Shown: positions 46,124 through 56,365, numbered from the stretch's first letter. The stretch is 64,000 nt of DNA from Martelella sp. HB161492 (GCF_013184775.1 NZ_JAATVV010000008.1:62001-126000); one strand, 5' to 3'. Numbers and translations are program-made. The notes: generated from the sequence alone by a model not told the origin.

Positions 46124-46406
46124 AATTTAATCCTGAGTGCGTTCATGGGGCGGTCTGCCGCTTCGATCAAGCGGTCGCCCCAATAGAAAATCTGGCGGAA
46201 AAACGCATGGTGGGGCCTGTTTGTCAAGGCAATCCGGCCAGTTTGGGGCAATGGAACAAAATTCCCCGCCGCAAGAGTGCCGCGAACCAGCCGTTGCAGT
46301 GTCGCCGGAACGCACCAGCAACGGCACATCGGCGGCCTGAGAGCGGCTGAGTGCGCTCCATTTGAGCGCAGCGCTTGACATGAGCCGCTCAAAGGCAAAG
46401 GAAAGA

Positions 46407-47579
46407 ATGAACACACGAAACCAATTGATGATGATGATCGAAACAACCGCTGCGCTTACCGAGGCCTGCCAGACGCTGGCCCAATCCGACTTTGTCACCG
46501 TAGATACGGAGTTTCTCCGTGAAAGCACGTTCTGGCCGGAACTCTGCCTGATACAGATGGCGAGCCCGGAGCTGGAAGTTCTGGTTGATCCCCTGGCCAA
46601 GGGCATCGATCTTGCGCCTTTTTTCGAACTGATGGCCAATCCGAACGTAACCAAGGTTTTTCATGCCGCCCGCCAGGATCTGGAGATTGTCTACCATCTT
46701 GGCAATATGCTGCCGGCACCGCTGTTTGACACCCAGGTGGCAGCAATGGTCTGCGGCTATGGCGACAGCATTTCCTATGATCAGCTCGTTGCCCGCACCA
46801 CGGGCGTAACGCTTGACAAGTCATCACGCTTCACCGACTGGCGCCACCGGCCGCTCAATGAAAAGCAGCTGACCTATGCCCTGGCCGATGTGACGCATCT
46901 GCGCGAGGTTTACAAAAAGCTGATGCAGCAGCTGGAGCGCGAAGGCCGCACCGCCTGGCTGACCGAGGAGATGGCGGTGCTGGAATCACCGGCCACCTAC
47001 GACCTCCCGCCGGACGAGGCCTGGACCCGGCTGAAGATGCGGGTGAAAAAACCGATCGAGTTCGCGGTGATGAAAGCCGTTGCCGAGTGGCGCGAAAACG
47101 AGGCGCGGGGCCGCAACGTGCCGCGCGGCCGGGTGCTGAAGGATGACGCCATTTACGAGATCGCCCAGCAGCAGCCGCAGACGCCGGAAGCGCTGGCGCG
47201 GCTGCGCATGATCCCGAAAGGCTGGGAACGCTCATCCTCCGCCCATGGGCTGATCGAGGCGGTCAAATCCGCCTTCATGATCCCGAAGGCCGACCTGCCG
47301 CGGGTTCCCCGCCCCGCCCAGCCGCCGGAAGGCGCTGCGGCAGCTGCGGAACTGCTCAAGGTGCTGCTGAAGATCATTGCCGATCAGCAGCAGGTCGCAG
47401 CCCGCGTGATCGCCTCTTCGGATGACCTTGACCAGATCGCCGCCCATGGCGAGGCGGCCGAGGTTGCCGCCATGTCGGGCTGGCGCCGGGAACTGTTCGG
47501 AGAACCGGCACTGAAGCTGATCAATGGCGACATGGCGCTGCGCTTTGTCGACAAGAAGGTGCAGATCGTCACGCTGTAA
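46407..47579 (+). CDS. rnd: Ribonuclease D
   Basis: 390 residues; 3'-5' exoribonuclease that trims tRNA and other small RNA ends. The DEDD-family sites are visible: VTVDTEFLRE (Exo I), VFHAARQDLEIVYH (Exo II) and YALADVTHLREVY (Exo III, Tyr type). An HRDC domain follows (about 200-290, AVMKAVAEWRENEARGRNVPRGRVLKDDAI). I took the ATG at 46407 (AAGGAAAGA upstream); the ATG at 46434 (MIETTAAL) is also possible. Single gene, divergent from aspS, as in other rhizobia. Confidence 0.93.
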   Translation: MNTRNQLMMMIETTAALTEACQTLAQSDFVTVDTEFLRESTFWPELCLIQMASPELEVLVDPLAKGIDLAPFFELMANPNVTKVFHAARQDLEIVYHLGNMLPAPLFDTQVAAMVCGYGDSISYDQLVARTTGVTLDKSSRFTDWRHRPLNEKQLTYALADVTHLREVYKKLMQQLEREGRTAWLTEEMAVLESPATYDLPPDEAWTRLKMRVKKPIEFAVMKAVAEWRENEARGRNVPRGRVLKDDAIYEIAQQQPQTPEALARLRMIPKGWERSSSAHGLIEAVKSAFMIPKADLPRVPRPAQPPEGAAAAAELLKVLLKIIADQQQVAARVIASSDDLDQIAAHGEAAEVAAMSGWRRELFGEPALKLINGDMALRFVDKKVQIVTL

Positions 47580-47683
47580 CATTGCGTCACCAGAAATACA
47601 TGCAAAGTTTACACAAGCTTAAAGCGGCCGACATGTTCGGCCGTTAGCTCCTTTGGTGTTTTCACCACCATCGGGGACTTTTG

Positions 47684-49033
47684 ATGAAATCTCTTTTTCT
47701 TGCAGCACTTGCCACCCTTGCTGCGGGCACCGCCCTTGCCGATGAAACCGTTTTTCCGGCAAGGCTTGCCGCCCACGCCATCCTGCCGGGCAATACGATC
47801 ATCGCCGCACCGGCCGATGCGCCAGCCTATATTCAGACCTCGGCCAAATTTCTGAAACTTGGCGTGCCGCGCGTTGATGCCGTCGGCTCCGTCGCCGGCA
47901 TGGATGGCAAGCGCCCGACGGGCCTTGCCACGCCGTTTGCCGGTCAACCGATGCAGGGCTTTTCCGGCATCAAGGCCATGGATGACGGCACGTTCTGGAG
48001 CCTGTCTGACAATGGCTTCGGCTCCAAGGCCAATTCGTCGGACGCCGCGCTGATGATCCATCACCTCGCCTTTGACTGGGACAAGGGCACGGTCACGCCG
48101 GTCACGACGATCTTCCTGTCGGATCCGGACCGGATCGCCCCCTTCCCGATCGTGCTCGAGGGATCTGACAGCCGCTATCTCACCGGCGCCGATTTCGATA
48201 TCGAATCGATCCAGCCTGTCGCCGATGGTTTCTGGATCGGCGACGAGCTTGGTCCCTATGTGCTGAAATTCAATCCTGAAGGCCAGCTGCAGGCGGTCTA
48301 TGACACGCTGGCCGATGGCAAGCCCGTGCGCTCGCCCGACAATCCGGCTCTGTCGCTGCCCAATCCCGGCGGCAAAATGCCCACCTACAACCTGCCGCGC
48401 TCGGGCGGTTATGAAGGCATGGCGATTTCACCCGATGGTGCCCATCTCTACGCCCTGCTGGAAAAGCCGCTTGTCGGCGAGGATGGCAAGCCTGAGACCG
48501 TTGACGGCCACGAGGCGCTACGGGTTCTGGAGTTCGATACCGCCAAAGCCGACTGGACCGGTCGTTTCTGGTTCTATCCGCTTTCGGACGGCGGCACCAA
48601 TATCGGCGATTTCAACATGATCGACGCCACGACCGGCCTGATCATCGAGCGCGATGGCGGTGAAGGCGACCCGGCGCTTGCTTGCGCCGACAGCAGCAAG
48701 GATGCGACGGACTGCTTCGCCCACCCGGCGCTGCACAAGCGCATCTACAAGATCGAAATGACGGATGAAAACGCAAACGGCGCTGCCCGCAAGATCGGCT
48801 ATATCGACCTGATGAACATCGCCGATCCGGACGGCCTTGCCCGCCAGGGCGGCGCGGACGGCATCTATACCATGCCCTTTGTCACCATTGAGAATGTGGA
48901 CGTCATTGACCCGACCCATATCATCGTCGGCAATGACAATAACCTGCCCTTCTCCGCCGGCCGCAAGCTGGATGCCGTTGACAACAATGAGTTCGTCATT
49001 CTGGATGTCGCCGATTTCCTGAACGCCAAGTGA
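47684..49033 (+). CDS. Secreted esterase-like / phytase-like beta-propeller protein
   Basis: 449 residues with a Sec signal peptide (MKSLFLAALATLAAGTALA, cut before DE). The mature chain matches the 'esterase-like activity of phytase' family. It has GFSGIKAMDDGTFWSLSDNGFG (about residues 90-110), DIESIQPVADGFWIGDELGPYVLKF (about 170-195) and RSGGYEGMAISPDGAHLYALLE, which are blades of a beta-propeller with Asp/Glu metal sites. It probably hydrolyses phosphate or other esters in the periplasm; the substrate is not established. The ATG at 47684 is preferred to the adjoining TTG. Confidence 0.85.
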   Translation: MKSLFLAALATLAAGTALADETVFPARLAAHAILPGNTIIAAPADAPAYIQTSAKFLKLGVPRVDAVGSVAGMDGKRPTGLATPFAGQPMQGFSGIKAMDDGTFWSLSDNGFGSKANSSDAALMIHHLAFDWDKGTVTPVTTIFLSDPDRIAPFPIVLEGSDSRYLTGADFDIESIQPVADGFWIGDELGPYVLKFNPEGQLQAVYDTLADGKPVRSPDNPALSLPNPGGKMPTYNLPRSGGYEGMAISPDGAHLYALLEKPLVGEDGKPETVDGHEALRVLEFDTAKADWTGRFWFYPLSDGGTNIGDFNMIDATTGLIIERDGGEGDPALACADSSKDATDCFAHPALHKRIYKIEMTDENANGAARKIGYIDLMNIADPDGLARQGGADGIYTMPFVTIENVDVIDPTHIIVGNDNNLPFSAGRKLDAVDNNEFVILDVADFLNAK

Positions 49034-49048
49034 TCAGCGAAAACGAGT

Positions 49049-49072
49049 CCCGGCCGCAATGGGCGGCCGGGA
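49049..49072. terminator. Stem-loop between convergent genes
   Basis: TCCCGGCCGC pairs with GCGGCCGGGA around AATGG. It lies between the phytase-like gene and the DUF2000 gene and has little T run. Confidence 0.5.
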
Positions 49073-49076
49073 TCTT

Positions 49077-49484
49077 TCAGGAATGCATCTTTGCACCTTT
49101 GGTGATCTTATCGGCGAGCTTCCTGTCGGCGGAAAAGGCAATCCCCGCCACTTTCGCATCTTCCGGCGCGAATTCCGCAAAGACCGCCCTGTTGGCGGCA
49201 TCATGGCCGGTCGAGAACATCTCCTCGATATAGAGTGCCGTCGCAACACCACGCGAAATGGCACGTTCCTGCACCTTTGCAAGCGTCACCTGATCACCTG
49301 CAAGGATGATGATCGGCTGGGCGCAGAGCGGGTGATAGACATTGCCGGCACGATCCCTGTATTCTTCGCCGATCAGTGATGGATCAGCCGCGCCGACGCC
49401 CGTCGCCAGAAAGGCGGTCACGTTGAGCTTCTGCCAGGTTGCGAGATCATCGCGAACGACAATGATGAATTTGGTTTCAAACAT
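49077..49484 (-). CDS. DUF2000-family protein
   Basis: 135 residues of the DUF2000 family (a fold related to peptidyl-tRNA hydrolase 2). It begins MFETKFIIVVRDDLATWQKLNVTAFLATGV, with conserved HPLCAQPIIILAGDQVTLAKVQERA (about residues 51-75) and SADRKLADKITKGAKMHS at the end. No catalytic role is known. The start codon overlaps an opposite-strand ATG, and a divergent AraC-type regulator lies next to it, so the regulator may control this gene. Confidence 0.8.
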   Translation of the reverse strand: MFETKFIIVVRDDLATWQKLNVTAFLATGVGAADPSLIGEEYRDRAGNVYHPLCAQPIIILAGDQVTLAKVQERAISRGVATALYIEEMFSTGHDAANRAVFAEFAPEDAKVAGIAFSADRKLADKITKGAKMHS

Positions 49485-49596
49485 GGGAAGTAACTCCGGT
49501 CTTGGCTTTCAGAAAGCAGATTTCAGCTCGGACCTAACGGATCCAGCCACCGGCGGTCTTGAACCTTTGTGCAGACCGGGGAGCGATGCCATTCAC

Positions 49597-50379
49597 ATGG
49601 CTGCAGGCAACAGCCGGATCGAGCGCATCGAAGCGCGATTTCAGGGCAATGGCTTTTCGCCGCACCGCCATGACACCTATGCGCTCGGAATCACGCTTTC
49701 AGGGATCCAGACCTTTTCCTATCGCGGTGAGGCTCGCGTCTCGACGGCTGGCCGGCTGATCGTTCTCCATCCCGACGAACTGCATGATGGCGGTGCGGGC
49801 GGGAAGGACGGACTCACCTATCGCATGCTCTACCTGCCGCCAGAACTGATCGCGGCAGCCGGAGAACGTGCAGCAGCCCCCCTGCCCTTTGTCGGCGATC
49901 CCGTGGCCGACGATCCGGCGCTGCGGCATGCCCTTATCGACGCACTCAGTGATTTGCAAAGCCCGCTTTCGGGGCTGCAGCTGGATGATGCTGTGACCGG
50001 TATTGCCTCGGCGCTTGCGCGCATGGCGGGCGAGATCCCGCGCCGACAGGAAATTGACCGGCGCGCAATGACGCGCTTGGCGCAGCGGCTGCGCGAGGAG
50101 TGTGTCAATCAGCTCGGATCGCGCGTGCTGGAGGCAGAAACCGGCCTTGATCGCTTTACGCTTGCCCGCCAGTTCCGCGCTGCCTTCGGCACAAGCCCGC
50201 ACCGCTATCTGATCCAGCGGCGCCTTGACCATGCCCGACAGATGATGGCCCGGGGTGTTTCGCTGGCCGAAGCCGCAACGGCATCCGGCTTCGCCGACCA
50301 GGCCCACATGACCCGGCATTTCGGCAGGACCTACGGTATGACACCAGGACACTGGCGGGCGCTCAGACGCACAGCGTAA
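49597..50379 (+). CDS. AraC-family transcriptional regulator
   Basis: 260 residues. An N-terminal cupin ligand domain begins IERIEARFQGNGFSPHRHDTYALGITLSG (residues 8-36, with metal/ligand-type histidines HRH). The C-terminus has the double helix-turn-helix, LAQRLREECVNQLGSRVLEAETGLDRFTLARQFRAAFGTSPHRYLIQRRLDHARQMMARGVSLAEAATASGFADQAHMTRHF. The frame is open to 49342, but the ATG at 49597 gives the length and N-terminus typical of this group; an ATG at 49483 is the alternative. Ends one base before the convergent ruvB stop. Confidence 0.87.
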   Translation: MAAGNSRIERIEARFQGNGFSPHRHDTYALGITLSGIQTFSYRGEARVSTAGRLIVLHPDELHDGGAGGKDGLTYRMLYLPPELIAAAGERAAAPLPFVGDPVADDPALRHALIDALSDLQSPLSGLQLDDAVTGIASALARMAGEIPRRQEIDRRAMTRLAQRLREECVNQLGSRVLEAETGLDRFTLARQFRAAFGTSPHRYLIQRRLDHARQMMARGVSLAEAATASGFADQAHMTRHFGRTYGMTPGHWRALRRTA

Positions 50380-51420
50380 TCAGTCATCCTCGTCGAAAAG
50401 CCGGAACTGTGTCATGTCCAGCTCTTTCGGCGGATTGAGGCCGAGATGCTTCCATGCGGTGGCCGTCAGCACACGGCCACGCGGGGTGCGCTGGATGAAG
50501 CCCTGCTGGATCATATAGGGTTCGATAATATCCTCGATCGCATCGCGCGGCTCCGACAGCCCCGCGGCGATGGTTTCTATGCCGACGGGACCGCCGCCAA
50601 AATGGCGGGCGATCATGTTGAGATAGCGCCGATCGAGCTGATCAAGCCCCATATTGTCGACCTCGAGCCGGGTCAGCGCCTCATCGGCAATGATGCGCGA
50701 GACTTCATCTTCGCCCGCCACATCGGCAAAATCACGCACCCGGCGCAACAGACGACCGGCGATGCGCGGCGTGCCACGGGCGCGCCTTGCAATTTCGCGT
50801 GCGCCATCTTCCGCCATGCCGAGCCCCATCAGCCGGGCGCCGCGCCGGATGATCAGTTCCAGCTCCTCGACCGTATAAAAGTTCAGCCGCACCGGAATCC
50901 CGAAACGGTCCCTGAGCGGCGTGGTCAAAAGCCCGAGCCGGGTGGTGGCCGCCACGAGTGTGAACTTGGCCAGATCGATCTTGACCGAGCGGGCGGCGGG
51001 GCCCTCACCAATGATCAGATCGAGCTGGAAATCTTCCATCGCCGGATAGAGAATCTCCTCAACCGCAGGGTTGAGCCGGTGAATTTCATCGATGAACAGC
51101 ACATCGCGCTCTTCAAGATTGGTCAGAAGTGCCGCCAGATCGCCCGCCTTGGCGATTACCGGCCCGGAAGTTGCCCGAAAATTGACCCCCAGCTCCTTCG
51201 CCATGATCTGCGCCAGCGTGGTCTTGCCGAGCCCCGGCGGGCCGACAAATAGCACATGGTCCAGCGCCTCGCCGCGCTTCTTCGCCGCCTCGATGAAGAT
51301 CTTGAGATTGGCACGCGCTTCTGCCTGGCCGGTGAAATCATCCAGCGATTGCGGGCGCATCGCCGCATCAATATCTTCGCCGCGTTTCTCAGGCGCTATC
51401 AGGCGGGTGTCATCACTCAT
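50380..51420 (-). CDS. ruvB: Holliday junction branch-migration helicase RuvB
   Basis: 346-residue AAA+ motor that drives branch migration with RuvA. The Walker A is GPPGLGKTT (about residues 61-69), Walker [10 protein letters not shown], sensor 1 LVAATTRLG, and arginine finger region [18 protein letters not shown]. The C-terminal winged helix ends [18 protein letters not shown]. Last gene of ruvC-ruvA-ruvB, 55 bases after ruvA. Confidence 0.98.
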   Translation of the reverse strand: MSDDTRLIAPEKRGEDIDAAMRPQSLDDFTGQAEARANLKIFIEAAKKRGEALDHVLFVGPPGLGKTTLAQIMAKELGVNFRATSGPVIAKAGDLAALLTNLEERDVLFIDEIHRLNPAVEEILYPAMEDFQLDLIIGEGPAARSVKIDLAKFTLVAATTRLGLLTTPLRDRFGIPVRLNFYTVEELELIIRRGARLMGLGMAEDGAREIARRARGTPRIAGRLLRRVRDFADVAGEDEVSRIIADEALTRLEVDNMGLDQLDRRYLNMIARHFGGGPVGIETIAAGLSEPRDAIEDIIEPYMIQQGFIQRTPRGRVLTATAWKHLGLNPPKELDMTQFRLFDEDD

Positions 51421-51475
51421 GATTCAGTCGGTATCCATTGATTGCGGGCACGGCCAAGATGACCATAGAGAAAGA

Positions 51476-52099
51476 TCAGTGCTGCGCCAATTCCTTCAGG
51501 CCGAGACGGATCAGCGTCGCGCTTTCAGCCCCCTCGCCGGCATTTTTCAAAGCTGCGGCCACGGCACCGGCCGCCTGATCGCGTGAATAGCCGAGATTGG
51601 CAAGCGCCGAAATCGCATCGGCGACAGGCGCGGCAACGGCGCCCTCGCCGACATCCTTGCGAAAGGCGATCGCTTCATTGTCGCCCGCCGAAAGACCCGC
51701 CGGCACCTTGTTCTTCAGCTCGGTGACAATGCGGGTCGCCACTTTCGGGCCCACGCCTTGCGCCCGGGAAATCGCCGTCTTGTCGCCAAGCGCGATCGCA
51801 TTGGCGATTTCGCCGGTGGCGAGCGTCGACAGGATCGCAAGTGCCACGCGCGCGCCCACGCCCTGAACACTTTGCAGAAGGTTGAACCAGCCGCGTTCCT
51901 CACCCGTGCGGAAACCATAAAGACGGATCATGTCCTCGCGCACGAAGGTCTCGATCACCAGACTGACTGCCTCGCCGGGCGAGCCGATCCGCGACAATGT
52001 CCGCGCCGAACAATAGGCGACATAGCATACGCCATGTACGTCGATGAGCACATGATCGTCACCGATCTCATCAATCACGCCCTTGAGCTTGCCAATCAT
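51476..52099 (-). CDS. ruvA: Holliday junction DNA-binding protein RuvA
   Basis: 207 residues. The N-terminal OB-fold ([30 protein letters not shown]), two helix-hairpin-helix motifs ([18 protein letters not shown] and [19 protein letters not shown], about residues 72-130) and a C-terminal RuvB-contact domain (about 160-205) are all present. The tetramer holds the Holliday junction. It is 8 bases after ruvC. Confidence 0.97.
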   Translation of the reverse strand: MIGKLKGVIDEIGDDHVLIDVHGVCYVAYCSARTLSRIGSPGEAVSLVIETFVREDMIRLYGFRTGEERGWFNLLQSVQGVGARVALAILSTLATGEIANAIALGDKTAISRAQGVGPKVATRIVTELKNKVPAGLSAGDNEAIAFRKDVGEGAVAAPVADAISALANLGYSRDQAAGAVAAALKNAGEGAESATLIRLGLKELAQH

Positions 52100-52107
52100 A
52101 TCATCCC

Positions 52108-52620
52108 CTAGCCGGCCAATGCGGCCTTGAGCAGACGGTTTCCGCCGCGATTATGCGCGTGACAGACCGCAATCGCCAGCGCATCCGCGGCATCGCTGCC
52201 CTTGAACTGAACACGCGGCATCAGAACCTTGATCATCATATGGATCTGTTCCTTTTCACCGTGGCCAACACCGATAACCGCCTTCTTGACCGCATTCGGG
52301 GCATATTCCGCCACCGGAAGCCCTGCCAGCGAGGGCACCAGCAGCGCAATGCCGCGGGCCTGGCCGAGCTTCAGCGTCGCCACGGCATCCTTGTTGACGA
52401 AGGTCTGCTCAACCGCAGCCTCGTCCGGGCGGTAGCCGTGCACGACCTCCGACAGGCCGTCATGCAATTGCCGCAGCCTGGAGGGCAGATCCAGCTGGCC
52501 ATCACTCGTGACCGTGCCCGAGGCAACAAAACGCAGCGAGTTGCCAAGCGTCTCGATCACGCCCCAGCCAGTCCGCCGAAGCCCCGGGTCTATCCCCAAA
52601 ATCCGAATCGTCTTTTCCAT
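52108..52620 (-). CDS. ruvC: Crossover junction endodeoxyribonuclease RuvC
   Basis: 170-residue resolvase that nicks Holliday junctions. The four acidic residues are visible: Asp in [14 protein letters not shown] (near residue 10), Glu in AAVEQTFVN, and Asp in [11 protein letters not shown] near the C-terminus, with a basic loop between. I chose the ATG at 52620; an in-frame TTG lies 6 bases upstream. First gene of the ruvCAB operon. In many bacteria yebC precedes ruvC; here yebC is 4.4 kb away. Confidence 0.97.
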   Translation of the reverse strand: MEKTIRILGIDPGLRRTGWGVIETLGNSLRFVASGTVTSDGQLDLPSRLRQLHDGLSEVVHGYRPDEAAVEQTFVNKDAVATLKLGQARGIALLVPSLAGLPVAEYAPNAVKKAVIGVGHGEKEQIHMMIKVLMPRVQFKGSDAADALAIAVCHAHNRGGNRLLKAALAG

Positions 52621-52862
52621 GAACAAACCTTACCGATGACGGCCGCAGGCTTCCACAGAAAAGTGAACAAAACAAAAACATAGCGAATTTTCTGAGACCG
52701 GCGGTCACGGCATGCAAGGACGCATCCGTCAGAATTATTTTGCGAAAATCATCGTATCGCGCGGTCTTGCTGGGCATTGATCGCCAGCCGGGGGAGCCAC
52801 AGGCCGATGATTGCGCGGTGGCCGCGCCCCCGGTCAACCCTTTAAAAAGAGGATATCGCTGA

Positions 52863-53168
52863 ATGAAGACCAGAATCGCCATCATGGCCCTCGCCGTTTT
52901 CGTTGCCGCACCGGCTTTCGCTGGCGAGACCGAAGTTGAAAACAGCAAACTGCCGACATTCACCGCCGACAAAATCGAAGAAATCGACGACAGTTCTGTC
53001 GCACTCAAGGGAGATGTAAAGATCTTCCTCGGTGACCACACCTTGCAGACCGACGAAGCGATTCTCACCTTCGATGACGAAAGGTCGGTCACGATCGATG
53101 CCGGCAAGATCACCATCATCGCAGAAGATGATGGCGCCGAAGCCCAGGGTGCTGACAACGCGAAATAG
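52863..53168 (+). CDS. Small secreted protein, OstA/LptA-like segment
   Basis: 101 residues with a clear signal peptide (MKTRIAIMALAVFVAAPAFA, cut before GE). The mature 81 residues contain FTADKIEEIDDSSVALKGDVKIFLG and TLQTDEAILTFDD, one repeat of the beta-taco pattern seen in LptA/OstA proteins, but far too short to be LptA (about 170-200). It may be a small relative, or a lone module with a structural role in the periplasm. SD AGAGG precedes the ATG. Divergent from ruvCAB; no operon partner. Confidence 0.7.
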   Translation: MKTRIAIMALAVFVAAPAFAGETEVENSKLPTFTADKIEEIDDSSVALKGDVKIFLGDHTLQTDEAILTFDDERSVTIDAGKITIIAEDDGAEAQGADNAK

Positions 53169-53258
53169 GGCGATCAGAAGCAGGGATCGCTCCTTCGTCT
53201 TCAAGATGCGAGAGAAGACGCTGCAGCCATCGACACCGGCCCTGGCAGGACGATCCGG

Positions 53259-53289
53259 GCCTTGCCTGCGAAACGCGCGCAGGCAAGGC
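53259..53289 (+). terminator. Stem-loop between convergent genes
   Basis: GCCTTGCCTGCG pairs perfectly with CGCAGGCAAGGC around a 7-base loop; only ATTTG follows. It separates the small secreted-protein gene from the aldo/keto reductase gene. Confidence 0.55.
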
Positions 53290-53368
53290 ATTTGAGCTGG
53301 CCTTGCCGCCGTTGCGGCGGCCAGACAGATGCGGAACGGTCAGCCTTGCGGGGCCGAGCCTGCCGTCC

Positions 53369-54256
53369 TCACGCCATGGACGCTATCGCATTCAGGCGTT
53401 TCAGCTGATCCTCGCCGAGCGTCAGCGCTGCGGCATCAATATTGTCCTTCAGGTGCGCCCGCTTCGAGGTACCCGGAATGACAAGCATGTTGGGGCTGCG
53501 CTGCAACAGCCAGGCCAGCGCCACCTGCTGGGCCGAAGCGCCAAGCTCCGCCGCGACCTCATCTAGCGCCTGCGACTGATACGGCGCGAAACCGCCAAGC
53601 GGAAAATAGGGCACATAGGCGATGCCCTGTTCGGCCAGGCTGTCGATCATCGCATCATCATCACGGTGAACCAGATTATAGTGGTTCTGAACACAGACCA
53701 CGGGGGCAATATCCTGGGCGATCTGGATCTGCGCTTGCGTTACGGTGGAGAGCCCGATATGGCCAATCAGCCCCTCCTCCTGAAGCTGGCGCATGGTCCG
53801 CATCGGCTCCAGCAGGGCAGCGTCTTCACTGAAACCGGCCACACTGCCCATGCGCAGGTTGACGATCGGCACCTGATCAATTTTCAGGCGCAGCAGATTA
53901 TCCTCGACGGATTTGCGCAGGAAATCTGGTGCGTGGTTCATGTTCCAGCCGCCCTGATCATCCCGCCAGCCGCCGATCTTGGAAACCAGAACCAGATTTT
54001 CAGCGTAGGGATGAAGCGTTTCGGCGATCAACCGATTGGTGACATAGGGACCATAGAAGTCACTGGTGTCGATATGGTCAATGCCGAGCGCAAGCGCCTC
54101 TTTCAGAACGGCACGGCATTCTTCCGGATCTTTCGGCTCGCCGAAGACATGCGGACCGGCCAGCTGCATGGCGCCGAAGCCCATGCGGTTGACGGAAAGA
54201 TCACTTCCGGGAAAGGTGAAGCGACCGGCTGCAGATGCGGGTGTTGAATGGCTCAT
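53369..54256 (-). CDS. Aldo/keto reductase
   Basis: 295-residue NADPH-dependent oxidoreductase with a TIM barrel. Catalytic residues sit in GIDHIDTSDFYGPYVTNRLIAETL (Asp and Tyr, about residues 55-80) and NLVLVSKIGG (Lys). The C-terminal cofactor segment is SPNMLVIPGTSKRAHLKDNI. The ATG at 54256 has GGAGAG upstream; the frame remains open beyond, over the divergent lysR gene, but that part is a shadow. It is divergent from a LysR-type gene, which probably regulates it. Substrate unknown. Confidence 0.88.
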   Translation of the reverse strand: MSHSTPASAAGRFTFPGSDLSVNRMGFGAMQLAGPHVFGEPKDPEECRAVLKEALALGIDHIDTSDFYGPYVTNRLIAETLHPYAENLVLVSKIGGWRDDQGGWNMNHAPDFLRKSVEDNLLRLKIDQVPIVNLRMGSVAGFSEDAALLEPMRTMRQLQEEGLIGHIGLSTVTQAQIQIAQDIAPVVCVQNHYNLVHRDDDAMIDSLAEQGIAYVPYFPLGGFAPYQSQALDEVAAELGASAQQVALAWLLQRSPNMLVIPGTSKRAHLKDNIDAAALTLGEDQLKRLNAIASMA

Positions 54257-54340
54257 GATGCTCTCCTTCATTGGCTGCAGCGGATATAGGCCTCCCCCGA
54301 CCGGTTGATAATCCGCACAAACACGAATAGGGTGATCGAT

Positions 54341-55264
54341 ATGTCGAACAATCGTATTCTGCCTCCGCTTGATGGCCTCTTCACCTTTCTCGCCGTGTCG
54401 CGTGCCGGCGGTTTTCGCGCCGCTGCCAACCGGCTCGGCGTCTCCCCCTCCACCGTCAGCGAGACGATTGCACGGCTGGAAGCGGAGCTTGGCGTGCCGC
54501 TGATCATCCGCACCACCCGCAGCATCAATCTGACGGAGGCAGGCCGTACTCTGGCAGCCCGGCTTGAACCGGTGATCGCGGAAACGCGATCGGCGATCGC
54601 CGAGGCCACGAGCATGGATGGTGTCGTGCGCGGCCGGTTGAAGCTGCAGGTGCCCGGCGCGGTGATGATGGATATATTGCCACCGCTGATCGACGGCTTC
54701 TTGCAGAAAAATCCTGAGGTTCAGATCGAGATTATCGTCGATGACCAGCTGACCGACATGGTCACCAAAGGCTGTGATGCAGGGATCCGTTACGGTGAGC
54801 ATCTGGCGCAGGACATGATCGCAATTCCCATTGGTCCGCGCCAGCAATGGGGTGCGCTGGCCGCAGCACCGGCCTATCTGGAACGGCGCGGCACGCCCGA
54901 CCATCCACGCGCGATCCTCGATCATGAATGTATCCGCTTGCGCTTCGCCAGCGGCGCACTGACGGAATGGGAATTCGAAAAGGATGGCGAGACAATCGCC
55001 ATCGATCCGCTCGCACGCCTGATCGTCGGCACGTCCGGCTGGCGCGGCGCCGTTGGTCTTGCCGTTGCCGGCCACGGACTGATCCTGACCTTCGGAAACT
55101 GGCTGGAACCCTATTTCGAACGTGGGGAACTGGTTCCCGTCATGAAAGACTGGTGGGTGCCGTTCGAGGGGCCGTTCCTCTACTATTCCAGCCGGCTGAC
55201 ACCGCGCCCCTTACGCGCCTTCATCGATCACATCACCGAAGAACGCAAAGCCGCAGAGCAATAG
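54341..55264 (+). CDS. LysR-family transcriptional regulator
   Basis: 307 residues. The winged helix is LDGLFTFLAVSRAGGFRAAANRLGVSPSTVSETIARLEAELGVPLIIRTTRSINLTEAG (about residues 10-67). An effector domain follows, with GRLKLQVPGAVMMDILPPLIDGFLQKNPEVQIEI. Pattern resembles the CrgA/YafC subgroup that controls oxidoreductases. The ATG at 54341 has AGGGTGA upstream. It lies divergent from an aldo/keto reductase and just before a luciferase-like monooxygenase, either of which may be its target. Confidence 0.88.
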   Translation: MSNNRILPPLDGLFTFLAVSRAGGFRAAANRLGVSPSTVSETIARLEAELGVPLIIRTTRSINLTEAGRTLAARLEPVIAETRSAIAEATSMDGVVRGRLKLQVPGAVMMDILPPLIDGFLQKNPEVQIEIIVDDQLTDMVTKGCDAGIRYGEHLAQDMIAIPIGPRQQWGALAAAPAYLERRGTPDHPRAILDHECIRLRFASGALTEWEFEKDGETIAIDPLARLIVGTSGWRGAVGLAVAGHGLILTFGNWLEPYFERGELVPVMKDWWVPFEGPFLYYSSRLTPRPLRAFIDHITEERKAAEQ

Positions 55265-55353
55265 CGGCAAGTGGCAGCAGCTATTTTTTTGCAAATCATC
55301 TGATTAATTCCTAAGTGACAGGTAAACCGTTCCGAACGAGACAGGATTTTCCG

Positions 55354-56355
55354 ATGACTGCATTTTCGATACTCGACCTCTGCCCCGTCGTTGAAGGCGG
55401 CACCGTCGGTGAGGCACTGGATGCGACCCGGCAGATGGCGAAAGCGGCCGAGACTGCGGGCTACACCCGCTTCTGGCTCGCCGAGCATCACGGCATGATC
55501 GGCATTGCCAGTGCGGCGACCTCCATTGTGATCTCGGAAGCGGCGCGCGCCACCGAGACCCTGCGCGTCGGTGCCGGTGGCGTGATGCTGCCGAACCATT
55601 CGCCGCTGGTGATTGCCGAACAGTTCGGCACGCTGGCAGCGCTCTATCCCGGACGCATCGATCTCGGTCTTGGCCGCGCGCCCGGCACTGACATGCTGAC
55701 TGCGCGCGCCCTGCGGCGCAATCTCGAAGCGGGCGCTGAAAGCTTCCCCAACGACATCCTCGAATTGCAGGCCTATCTCGGTGACGCCGCCGAAGGACAG
55801 AAGCCGATAGCCACGCCGGGCGCTGGCACCCATGTGCCGCTTTATCTGCTCGGCTCCAGCCTCTACAGCGCCCATCTGGCCGCAGCCCTTGGCATGCCTT
55901 ACGCCTTCGCCTCGCATTTTGCCCCGGAAATGCTGTTTCAGGCGCTCGATATCTATCGCCGTAACTTCAAGCCGTCGCCAGAGCTCGAAAAGCCCTATGT
56001 GATTGCCGGCGTTCAGGGGGCGATGGCCGAGACCGACGAGGAGGCGGACTTCCTCTTCACGTCCGGCCTGCAAAGCTTCGTGGCGCTCAGGCGCAATGCC
56101 CGTGGCAAGATGCCGCCGCCAGTCAAATCCATGGATGGCATCTGGAGCGAAATGGAAAAACTGTCGCTGGAGCATACCTTCCAGTTCGCCGTCGTCGGCG
56201 GACCGGAAAAGGCCAGGACCAAAATGGCGAAATTCGTCGCCGATACCGGCGCCGATGAGGTGATCATCTCGATGCCAATTCATTCGGTGGCAGCACGGCT
56301 GAAATCAGTCGCCCTGTTTGCCGAGATGCGCCACGCCCTGAAGCAAGCGGCCTGA
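55354..56355 (+). CDS. LLM-class flavin-dependent oxidoreductase (luciferase-like)
   Basis: 333 residues of the MsnO8/YhbW-like LLM subgroup, FMN/F420-type TIM-barrel monooxygenases. The N-terminal [30 protein letters not shown] and the WLAEHHGM segment (about residues 43-50) are family hallmarks. So are [42 protein letters not shown] and the C-terminal [12 protein letters not shown]. Partner flavin reductase not seen nearby. The ATG at 55354 was chosen over a GTG at 55315. Same strand as lysR, 89 bases after it. Confidence 0.87.
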   Translation: MTAFSILDLCPVVEGGTVGEALDATRQMAKAAETAGYTRFWLAEHHGMIGIASAATSIVISEAARATETLRVGAGGVMLPNHSPLVIAEQFGTLAALYPGRIDLGLGRAPGTDMLTARALRRNLEAGAESFPNDILELQAYLGDAAEGQKPIATPGAGTHVPLYLLGSSLYSAHLAAALGMPYAFASHFAPEMLFQALDIYRRNFKPSPELEKPYVIAGVQGAMAETDEEADFLFTSGLQSFVALRRNARGKMPPPVKSMDGIWSEMEKLSLEHTFQFAVVGGPEKARTKMAKFVADTGADEVIISMPIHSVAARLKSVALFAEMRHALKQAA

Positions 56356-56365
56356 CCGCCTTCCC

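Noticed and set aside
53369-55075. 568-codon reading of the aldo/keto reductase frame
   Set aside because: The added N-terminal 270 codons lie antisense to lysR and have shadow-like composition; a good start with GGAGAG exists at 54256.
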